A stretch of 5,880 nucleotides of DNA from Rubrobacteraceae bacterium (GTDB lineage: Bacteria; Actinomycetota; Rubrobacteria; Rubrobacterales; Rubrobacteraceae). A program made the translations under genes and the position numbers. This document shows, one piece after another, positions 1 to 4,831 of this stretch. The notes below the pieces were generated by a model that ran no database searches, was not told the origin of the DNA, and was given only the letters and a program-made list of their open reading frames with translations. The stretch is from contig JAJNDJ010000065.1 of NCBI GenBank assembly GCA_021156345.1, positions 1 to 5,880 on the forward strand. Direction: 5' to 3'. Numbering within the stretch: the first letter of the stretch is position 1; the number at the start of each line of letters is the position of its first letter.

Positions 1-1780
1 GGACGCCGAAGCCCTGCTCGACGAGGCCGGAGAGCTGCGCGGCGGCGAGCGAGTGCCCGCCGAGGTCGAAGAAGTCGTCCTCGGGCCGCACCTCGCCCTC
101 GTCCAGGCGCAGCACGTCCTCCCACGCCCGCGTGAGCAGCGCCTCCTTCTCCGAGCGTGGGGCGTCTTCAGGGAGCCTGGCGAAGCTAGCTGTCTCTTCC
201 CTGGTGGAGCGGGCGGGGCGGGGCGGCGGGGGCGGTAGCTCCGAGCGGTCGATCTTGCCCGAGGTTGCCTGGATGGGGAGCGACTCAAGCTCGACGAAGA
301 CGGAAGGGACCGCATAGTGCGGCAGGCCGTCTTGCAGGATGCCCCTTATCTCCTTGCTCCGCCCCGTCTTCGGGTCGAGGCTCCATCCCGAGTAGCGTTC
401 GTTGTCCTCGGGATCAGGCACCATGTAGGCGACGAGGCGTTTGTCCTGGCCCTCCTCGCCCTCGGAGACCACGACGCAGGACCTTACGGCGAGGCCCTTC
501 TCGATGGCGGCCTCGACGGCGCCGAGCTCGACGCTGTAGCCCCGGATCTTGACCATAAAATCCACGCGGCCGAGGATCTCCAGGCTCCCATCGGAGAGGA
601 TGCGTGCCCTGTCGCCGGTGCGGTACATCCTTGCTCCGGTCTTGGAGGAGAAGGGGTCTTCGGGGAAGCTCTCTTCGGTCTTCTCGGGCAGGTCGACGTA
701 GCCCCGAGCGAGACAGTCGCCGCCGACGAATAGCTCCCCGGACTCGCCCTCGGGCACGCGTTCGCCGTCAGAGTCGAGTAGATAGAGGTGCTCCGGGTCC
801 ATGGGAACTCCGATGGCGCAGTACGTAGACTCTGGGTTCTCGACCAGCTCGCGCAGGTCCCCGGCAGCCACCTCGTGTGTCTCACTGCAACTGTAGACGT
901 TGAGCAGTCGAACATCTGGCAACAGCCCCATGGCTCGCCCAGCGAGCGTGCGGGTTACGACCTCGCCGTTCAGCCAAAGCGTCTTTAGTTTCGAGAGCCT
1001 CTCGCCCACGTCGACCCCGCTCGAGTTGAGGACGGCCTCGAGGAGGGATGGGGTAACCAGCGTCTCCGTGATCCCGTACTCTTCGAGAAAGCGGATCAGG
1101 GCTCTCGGATCGTAGATAACGTCGTCGGGGATGACAACCGTGGTAGCCCCGCGGAGCAGCGGCCGCATCATCTCCCAGATAAAGAAGACGTTGCACCCCA
1201 CCCTGTCGCCTGGGGCATAGTCGCTGATACCGAAGCGCCACAGGTAAGAGAGGACCGGCGCCCTGTGCGGGTTGGCTATACCCTTCGGCTTCCCCGTCGT
1301 CCCTGAGGAGTACGAGACGAAGGCCAAGTTGTCCTGGTCGATCTCGGTCCTGTCATCTCCAGCCGGAACGTCCTCCAGGCCCTCTTCCCAGCCCTCGTCT
1401 AGGAAGAACGTCTCTGTCCCTTCTGGCAGACGCTCCGCGTACCGCTCCTGCGTGAGTACGACGCGCGGGCTCGCGTCAGCCACGACTTCGGCTAGAAGGG
1501 GCGGCGGGTAGGCTAGCTCGAGGATCAGGTAGGCGCCGCCGGCCTTCATGGCGGCAAGGCAAGCGACCACGTACTCAGCCCGCCGCTCCATGTAAACACC
1601 GACGGGTTCGTCCGGGCCGATGCCCGAGGTCCTGAGATACGCCGCGAGCCTGTCAGCGAGCCTGTTCAGCTCGCTGTAGGTCAGGGAGATGCTGGCGTCT
1701 TCGAGCGCGAGTACGTCAGGCGTGCGGCGCGCCTGCTCCTCGAAGAGCTCATGCAGGCAGAGGTCAGCGGGGTCCTTCAT
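1..1780 (-). CDS. NRPS-like adenylation-carrier protein (3' end beyond window)
   Basis: The 593 visible residues form an adenylation (A) domain followed by the start of a peptidyl carrier (PCP) domain. Such enzymes activate a carboxylic acid with ATP and load it on the PCP phosphopantetheine. Core motifs occur in order: LTYSEL (33-38), MKAGGAY (78-84), YSSGTTGKPKG (157-167), NVYSCSE (294-300), GELFVGG with ARGY (348-361), YRTGD (386-390), GRVDFMVKIRG (404-414), LPHYAVP (486-492) and SGKIDR with catalytic Lys509. A proline-rich linker (516-545) leads to DDFFDLGGHSL, with Ser577 the pantetheine attachment site. The A4 region is odd: the Asp that normally holds the substrate alpha-amino group (PheA Asp235) is Val198 by my hand alignment. 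The ATG at 1780 has a modest GGTGA eight bases upstream; a GTG four codons earlier is possible. Substrate and later domains (condensation, thioesterase, reductase or acyltransferase) cannot be seen. The A-PCP identity is secure; the product is unknown. Confidence 0.95.
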   Translation of the reverse strand, partial: MKDPADLCLHELFEEQARRTPDVLALEDASISLTYSELNRLADRLAAYLRTSGIGPDEPVGVYMERRAEYVVACLAAMKAGGAYLILELAYPPPLLAEVVADASPRVVLTQERYAERLPEGTETFFLDEGWEEGLEDVPAGDDRTEIDQDNLAFVSYSSGTTGKPKGIANPHRAPVLSYLWRFGISDYAPGDRVGCNVFFIWEMMRPLLRGATTVVIPDDVIYDPRALIRFLEEYGITETLVTPSLLEAVLNSSGVDVGERLSKLKTLWLNGEVVTRTLAGRAMGLLPDVRLLNVYSCSETHEVAAGDLRELVENPESTYCAIGVPMDPEHLYLLDSDGERVPEGESGELFVGGDCLARGYVDLPEKTEESFPEDPFSSKTGARMYRTGDRARILSDGSLEILGRVDFMVKIRGYSVELGAVEAAIEKGLAVRSCVVVSEGEEGQDKRLVAYMVPDPEDNERYSGWSLDPKTGRSKEIRGILQDGLPHYAVPSVFVELESLPIQATSGKIDRSELPPPPPRPARSTREETASFARLPEDAPRSEKEALLTRAWEDVLRLDEGEVRPEDDFFDLGGHSLAAAQLSGLVEQGFGV

Positions 1781-1781
1781 C

Positions 1782-1877
1782 CTAGCGCTCACCAGGATGG
1801 CATCCGAAAGGTACCGAGATGCCTGCGTAGATACCAGATGCGTCCACGTCTTCCGTCGAGCCCGACGACCTTCGCAT
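1782..1877 (-). CDS. Possible 31-residue leader peptide upstream of the NRPS-like gene
   Basis: An ATG at 1877 opens a 31-codon frame ending in TAG at 1784-1782, one base before the ATG of the adenylation gene. The best Shine-Dalgarno sequence of the region, AAGGAGG at 1895-1889, lies 11 bases before this ATG, somewhat longer than ideal, whereas the adenylation gene has only a weak site. The geometry suggests translational coupling or re-initiation. The peptide (starts MRRSSGSTEDV, ends GCHPGER) has one Cys, no membrane segment and resembles no family I recognise. About 60 percent of its codons end in G or C, which neither supports nor excludes coding. It could be a regulatory leader or a chance frame under a strong SD. 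Confidence 0.35.
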   Translation of the reverse strand: MRRSSGSTEDVDASGIYAGISVPFGCHPGER

Positions 1878-1888
1878 AGAGATCAACC

Positions 1889-1895
1889 CCTCCTT
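1889..1895 (-). promoter_or_regulatory. Strong Shine-Dalgarno sequence in the NRPS leader
   Basis: AAGGAGG on the minus strand is followed by two further G residues. It sits 11 bases before the leader-peptide ATG (1877) and over 100 bases before the adenylation gene ATG (1780). It is the reason for considering the short ORF real. Confidence 0.4.
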
Positions 1896-1910
1896 GCCTT
1901 TCCTACACTA

Positions 1911-1922
1911 GCAACGCGTTGC
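1911..1922. promoter_or_regulatory. 12-bp perfect palindrome, candidate operator
   Basis: GCAACGCGTTGC is fully self-complementary with no loop. It lies in the gene-free leader of the NRPS-like gene, between the AT-rich presumed promoter region and the Shine-Dalgarno sequence at 1895-1889. A related partial copy, GCAACGTT, reads on the minus strand at 2018-2011. Uninterrupted palindromes of this size are typical of dimeric repressor sites such as LacI- or TetR-type, but no regulator is encoded here to match it. Confidence 0.35.
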
Positions 1923-1975
1923 CAAAGACCACACAGGATGCGACAGAACGCCGCAGTAGAGATGATGCGGACCAT

Positions 1976-2009
1976 GCTCCGGTCGAACACCCGGAGCGAA
2001 GCAGTCCGG
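1976..2009. repeat. Overlapping, mutually exclusive hairpin arms
   Basis: GCTCCGG (1976-1982) pairs perfectly with CCGGAGC (1991-1997) across an 8-base loop. The first five bases of the second arm, CCGGA (1991-1995), can instead pair with TCCGG (2005-2009) across a 9-base loop. The two hairpins exclude each other. They lie upstream of the NRPS-like gene. No T-run follows either on the minus strand, so this is not a normal attenuator terminator; it may be an RNA switch element, an operator, or chance in GC-rich DNA. Confidence 0.3.
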
Positions 2010-2018
2010 AAACGTTGC

Positions 2019-2046
2019 ATAACATACTAACCCGCCCACATGTTAA
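2019..2046 (-). promoter_or_regulatory. Possible sigma-70-type promoter for the NRPS-like gene
   Basis: On the minus strand TTAACA (2046-2041, five of six matches to TTGACA) is followed after 16 bases by TGTTAT (2024-2019, four of six to TATAAT). It lies at the edge of the most AT-rich part of the window (about 2030-2100). A start near 2012 would give a leader of roughly 230 bases before the adenylation gene. A second TTAACA lies at 2097-2092 without a well-placed -10. Confidence 0.3.
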
Positions 2047-2307
2047 TTCCAGCGGCTACTCTGAAGATAGGTTTAAAGTTGTATTAAATCTTGTTAATGC
2101 GAGCGATTCAGCCAGTCAGCATGCTTCGGCCTTTCAGCCTCCGCTTGTGAGCACTTCAGGTTGTCGGGGAGCTGCTCGTGTTGGTCGTGCTCACTCTGTG
2201 CGGTGGAGATGGCTCCGCATCGTTTGTCACGAAGCCTGACCTCATGTGGGAGCCTCACTGGCATGTACTTGCGACATGCGCTGGATGGTAGGGGTACCCT
2301 TCCGCTA

Positions 2308-2781
2308 TCAGATCCTGCGCACCAGGAGGGCGTTACCAAGGAGGAGTAGAACTATTTCCGAGACGGCGACCGAGGCGAAGGCGGCCAGGTAGGGCAAGCC
2401 GGCGGCGACGGTGAGCACCACCCCGACGCCGGCGGCGGTGTAAAGGGCGTAGAGTAGCGAGGCGAGGTAGGTTCCGAGCGCCCCGCCGATCCTCCTTGCC
2501 ACGAGATAACAAAGTACACCGCCGGTGACGTCTACGAGCGGCATGAAGACCAGTTCCAGCGCCCCTGCAAACGGGCTGAAGAGGTTGATGATCACGGTCC
2601 CTATTCCGAATGCGGGGATGACCTCGGGGTATTTGATCACGAGCGGTTTGAGGGCCTCTCCTAGCCTGAACTGTATAGGCCCGAAGGCGATGGGCGCGAC
2701 GGCGAGGCTCAAGACCACGTAGAGCGCCCCGACGACCCCTGCGATCGCCACCCTGCGGGCTGGACTCTGTCTTTGGGTCAT
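2308..2781 (-). CDS. queT: QueT-family transporter (ECF S component)
   Basis: This 157-residue membrane protein matches the QueT (DUF988) family, the substrate-binding S subunit of energy-coupling factor importers assigned to queuosine precursors (preQ0, preQ1 or queuine). The hallmark is FGPIQFRLGEAL at 33-44. Hydrophobic segments lie at about 11-31, 52-69, 72-94, 100-118, 118-130 and 132-154, with the positive cluster ARR near the N-terminus, as expected for a six-helix S component. The ATG at 2781 is chosen because GGGGGAG stands immediately upstream and the family similarity begins shortly after; an in-frame ATG at 2835 would lie inside the GGT gene. Only eight bases separate it from the GGT stop, so the two are co-transcribed. 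The shared EcfA, EcfA' and EcfT subunits are not encoded here. Substrate assignment rests on family membership and is less certain than the fold. Confidence 0.85.
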   Translation of the reverse strand: MTQRQSPARRVAIAGVVGALYVVLSLAVAPIAFGPIQFRLGEALKPLVIKYPEVIPAFGIGTVIINLFSPFAGALELVFMPLVDVTGGVLCYLVARRIGGALGTYLASLLYALYTAAGVGVVLTVAAGLPYLAAFASVAVSEIVLLLLGNALLVRRI

Positions 2782-2792
2782 CGCTCCCCCTA
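2782..2792 (-). promoter_or_regulatory. queT ribosome binding site overlapping the GGT stop codon
   Basis: The GGT stop TAG (2792-2790) is followed directly by GGGGAG and then the queT ATG at 2781, so the stop codon and the Shine-Dalgarno sequence share a base. This arrangement favours translational coupling of queT to the upstream enzyme gene. Confidence 0.7.
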
Positions 2793-4394
2793 CTGTGCGA
2801 GCGCGCAGCCGTCTTTGCGCGGATCGCTGCCGCACGCTCTGACGCCATTATCCAGAATGCGGATTAGCTGGGCGCCTCCCGCAGGGATCATGAAGTCTTC
2901 CCTAACCTCGATGCGATGACCTCGAGCGCGCAGGCGGGCTATCTCCTCCTCGGGGACGCGACCCTCGACGAGGAGGACGCCGTTCTCGTGGCGGTGACGA
3001 GGGTGCTCGACGGCCTCCTGAGGGTTCATTCCGTAGTCTAGTAGGTCGACCAGTATCTGTGCATGGCCCTGGGGCTGCATCGCAGCCCCCATCACGCCGA
3101 AGACGGCCCACAGGGCTCCGTCGCTGGTAGCGAGGCCAGGAATGAGGGTGTGCATGGGGCGCTTCCCCGGAGTGATGGCGTTCGGATGTCCGGGTTCCAG
3201 GCGGAACGAGTTGCCGCGATTGTGGAGACAGACGCCTGTTCCCTCGGCGACGATACCACTACCGAAACCTTTATATAGGCTGTTTATGAACGAACAGCCG
3301 TTGCCCTCCGCGTCTACGGCGCAGAGGTAGGTCGTATCGCCCCCAGGGTCGGGAGGAGAGACCACCGCTGCGGCGTCGCTGGAGATCGACCCGCGCAGGT
3401 TTGCTGCGTATTCTTTGGAGAGCAACTCCGCCGTAGGTATCTCGGTGAATTCAGGGTCTCCGATCCTCCCGTGCAGGTCCTCGAAGGCTAGCTTCTTGGC
3501 CTCGACCTCGAGGTGGATGCGGTCGGCGCTCGAAGGCTCCATAGAGGCCAGCTCGAACCCTTCGAGGATGTTGAGCGATTCGAGGGCCGCGACACCCTGG
3601 CCAGGAGGTGGGATCTCGTAGACCCGGACGCCCCTGTAGTCGGTCGAGATCGGCTCGACGAAGGCTGATTCGTGGGCTGCGAGGTCCTCCTCAGAGAGGT
3701 AACCGCCGGCCTCCTGCGTGGAGCGTGCGATGCTCGCTGCTATCTCGCCCTTGTAGAAAGCGTCGGCGCCCCGTTCGGCGACGGCCGAGATCGTGGCCGC
3801 AAGGTCTACCTGGGAGAAGATCTCCCCCGCAACAGGAGGCCGGCCTTCCGGCAAAAAGGCACGTGTGGCGGCCTCGTTCGTGCGGAGTACCTCTTCGTGC
3901 TCATCCCAATAGCGGGCGACGACCTCGGCGACAGGGTAGCCATTCTCCGCGAGCTCCCAGGCTGGCTCGAGCAGACGCGCCAGAGGCTTGCTCCCAAAGC
4001 GGTTCGCAGCGTCCTCCCACAACCTGACAGCGCCCGGGACCGTAACCGGGAGGCCGCCACGCTCCGGCATCTCGCCCAGATGCAGGAGCTTCTCCACGGT
4101 GAGGGCCCCAGGGGCACTACCTGAGCCGTTCACCCCGATTACCCGCCCTGTCTCGGCTTCGTAGAACAGTAGGAAGGCGTCGCCCCCCATGCCAGTCTGC
4201 ATCGGTGAGAGAACGGCCATCGCAGCGGCCATGGCGACACACGAGTCGGCGGCTGTTCCTCCACTATCGAGGACGCGGAGGCCGATAATGGCGGCGCTCG
4301 GGTGCTCGCAAGCGACCGCCCCCCTCGTTCCGAAGACCGTCGAGCGGCCTCCCAGATCAGGCCTCCGTGTGGCGGTTTCCTTGTTTCGGGACAC
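2790..4394 (-). CDS. Gamma-glutamyltranspeptidase-family Ntn-hydrolase, non-canonical (HpxW/YwrD-like)
   Basis: This 534-residue protein has the GGT fold: a single chain expected to cut itself before a threonine into large (1-353) and small (354-534) subunits. The predicted nucleophile is Thr354 in GGDTTYLCAVD, followed by GFGSGIV (376-382). Residues that hold glutamate in classical GGT are changed: the Arg of the FREMAP region of the E. coli enzyme is replaced in VNGSGSAP (88-95), the MDDF acids become RGNSF (393-397), and the paired serines become HT in RPMHTLIP (412-419). These traits match the HpxW (oxamate amidohydrolase) and YwrD branch, not true glutathione hydrolases. There is no signal peptide, so it should be cytosolic. 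The start is GTG at 4394 with AGGAGGT nine bases upstream. It leads the operon with queT. The family is certain; the substrate is unknown, some amide or peptide being likely. Confidence 0.92.
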   Translation of the reverse strand: MSRNKETATRRPDLGGRSTVFGTRGAVACEHPSAAIIGLRVLDSGGTAADSCVAMAAAMAVLSPMQTGMGGDAFLLFYEAETGRVIGVNGSGSAPGALTVEKLLHLGEMPERGGLPVTVPGAVRLWEDAANRFGSKPLARLLEPAWELAENGYPVAEVVARYWDEHEEVLRTNEAATRAFLPEGRPPVAGEIFSQVDLAATISAVAERGADAFYKGEIAASIARSTQEAGGYLSEEDLAAHESAFVEPISTDYRGVRVYEIPPPGQGVAALESLNILEGFELASMEPSSADRIHLEVEAKKLAFEDLHGRIGDPEFTEIPTAELLSKEYAANLRGSISSDAAAVVSPPDPGGDTTYLCAVDAEGNGCSFINSLYKGFGSGIVAEGTGVCLHNRGNSFRLEPGHPNAITPGKRPMHTLIPGLATSDGALWAVFGVMGAAMQPQGHAQILVDLLDYGMNPQEAVEHPRHRHENGVLLVEGRVPEEEIARLRARGHRIEVREDFMIPAGGAQLIRILDNGVRACGSDPRKDGCALAQ

Positions 4395-4403
4395 GTGCTG
4401 CGG

Positions 4404-4410
4404 ACCTCCT
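4404..4410 (-). promoter_or_regulatory. Ribosome binding site setting the GTG start of the GGT-family gene
   Basis: AGGAGGT on the minus strand lies nine bases before GTG (4394-4392). It is a near-perfect match to the anti-SD sequence and supports this GTG as the real start. Confidence 0.85.
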
Positions 4411-4436
4411 TTTGGGACCTATGATCGCTCTTACAG

Positions 4437-4463
4437 TTTATAGAAGGGGGCGGCAGGTATATT
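4437..4463. promoter_or_regulatory. Candidate divergent -10 elements between GGT and the small membrane protein gene
   Basis: On the plus strand TATATT (4458-4463) would place a start about 25 bases before the small gene's ATG. On the minus strand TATAAA (4442-4437) would place a start about 20 bases before the GGT ribosome site. Neither has a good -35 at 16-18 bases. They are the only AT-rich hexamers in a 100-base divergent spacer that must serve both genes. Confidence 0.35.
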
Positions 4464-4494
4464 GTGGCGCAAATAGACCTAGAGGAGGTAACTC

Positions 4495-4653
4495 ATGGAA
4501 GGCGGCAAAGAAATCTACGTGGGTGGGACCCTGATCTCCATCCTCATCTCTCTGGCCCTGTATTTCTCGGGCAGGCGCGAGTCGGCGATCTTCGTCGGAC
4601 TCTGGGCCCCCACGATATTGAACCTGGGGCAGAGCCTCCTGGACGAGGACTGA
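4495..4653 (+). CDS. Small two-helix membrane protein, 52 residues
   Basis: A 52-codon gene starts at ATG 4495 behind a textbook ribosome site, AGGAGGT at 4483-4489, and ends with TGA at 4651-4653. The protein has a short polar start (MEGGKEIY), a hydrophobic segment at about 9-25, a charged turn SGRRES (25-30), a second hydrophobic segment at about 31-49 containing GLWAPTILNLG, and an acidic tail LLDED. This predicts a two-helix hairpin, with the RR turn suggesting a cytoplasmic loop. The WAPT..LG pattern is familiar from short uncharacterised bacterial proteins, but no function is known to me. It stands alone, divergent from GGT and convergent with mutL, and its transcript probably ends at the terminator near 4789. 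The strong ribosome site, clean amphipathic layout and own terminator support a real gene. Confidence 0.82.
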   Translation: MEGGKEIYVGGTLISILISLALYFSGRRESAIFVGLWAPTILNLGQSLLDED

Positions 4654-4655
4654 AT

Positions 4656-4688
4656 TGATTCGCTGAGGCATTCAGCTTCAGCGAATCA
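4656..4688. repeat. 11-bp perfect stem hairpin just after the small gene
   Basis: TGATTCGCTGA (4656-4666) pairs perfectly with TCAGCGAATCA (4678-4688) around an 11-base loop. The loop carries a second copy of TTCAGC, so GCTGA can also pair with the nearer copy. It begins three bases after the TGA stop. No T-run follows on either strand, so it is not a standard intrinsic terminator; it could stabilise the 3' end of the message or be part of a structured RNA. Confidence 0.7.
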
Positions 4689-4756
4689 CGCTATCAGTTG
4701 GTCAGCGCGCCGCCTTGCGGGCGGCTTGCGTCGTGGGCCAAGCCGACGCTAGTATA

Positions 4757-4789
4757 GACGCCCCGTTACTTCGACGGGGCGTTTTCTTT
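4757..4789 (+). terminator. Intrinsic terminator after the small membrane protein gene
   Basis: ACGCCCCGT (4758-4766) pairs with ACGGGGCGT (4774-4782) around the loop TACTTCG. The stem runs straight into TTTTCTTT (4782-4789) on the plus strand. It should stop transcripts from 4495-4653 before they enter mutL antisense. On the minus strand no T-run follows, so it would serve mutL poorly. Confidence 0.9.
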
Positions 4790-4831
4790 GCCTCCGGTTC
4801 TCCCCAATGGCCGAAGACCACATTTGCTGAT

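Larger units (their letters stand above)
1781..2307. other. Gene-poor spacer between the NRPS-like gene and queT
   Basis: No convincing long gene lies on either strand. The left part (1781-2100) holds the leader elements listed separately. The right part (2101-2307), downstream of queT, contains an 8-bp perfect inverted repeat GTGAGCAC/GTGCTCAC (2147-2154 with 2187-2194, 32-base spacing) and a 6-bp hairpin GCATGT/ACATGC (2261-2266 with 2274-2279). Neither is followed by a T-run, so no intrinsic terminator for queT is visible and read-through toward the NRPS-like gene is possible. Confidence 0.6.
4656..4789 (+). ncRNA. Possible structured 3' UTR or small RNA ending in an intrinsic terminator
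   Basis: Four hairpins follow in tandem: 4656-4688 (11 bp), 4709-4725 (GCCGCC/GGCGGC), 4728-4749 (GCGTCG/CGACGC) and the terminator at 4757-4784. The region 4689-4725 also folds like the D arm and anticodon arm of a tRNA: CGCT/AGCG closing a loop with AGTTGGT, one unpaired base, then a 5-bp stem with a 7-base loop CTTGCGG, which would show anticodon TGC. A T-arm fit is poor and no acceptor stem exists, so it is not a functional tRNA. It may be the 3' UTR of the small membrane protein message, an independent RNA, or a tRNA relic. Confidence 0.35.

Noticed and set aside
1883..2020. 45-codon minus-strand ORF directly upstream of the leader peptide
   Set aside because: It has no ribosome binding site, overlaps the best promoter -10 guess, and its arginine-rich product looks like frame noise in GC-rich DNA. 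It stops six bases before the next ATG, so it is worth remembering but not supported.
2199..2219. TGCGG/CCGCA inverted repeat in the spacer
   Set aside because: A 5-bp stem with an 11-base loop is expected by chance at this GC content.
1919..2239. 106-codon plus-strand ORF in the spacer
   Set aside because: It starts at TTG within the palindrome without a ribosome site, spans the AT-rich island, and its product resembles no family.
2261..2279. Terminator of queT
   Set aside because: The hairpin has only 6 bp, a 7-base loop and no T-run on the minus strand.
2782..2850. preQ1 riboswitch in front of queT
   Set aside because: The space before queT is only eight bases and lies against the GGT coding sequence; no room exists for an aptamer. 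The short GGT leader also shows no preQ1-like pseudoknot.
3608..4124. Long plus-strand ORFs antisense to the GGT-family gene
   Set aside because: They are arginine- and proline-rich products of GC-rich antisense frames with no family resemblance; the minus-strand enzyme explains the region.
4680..4755. Functional tRNA-Ala (anticodon TGC)
   Set aside because: The D and anticodon arms fit, but the flanking seven-base segments do not pair as an acceptor stem, position 8 is not T, and the T loop lacks TTC.
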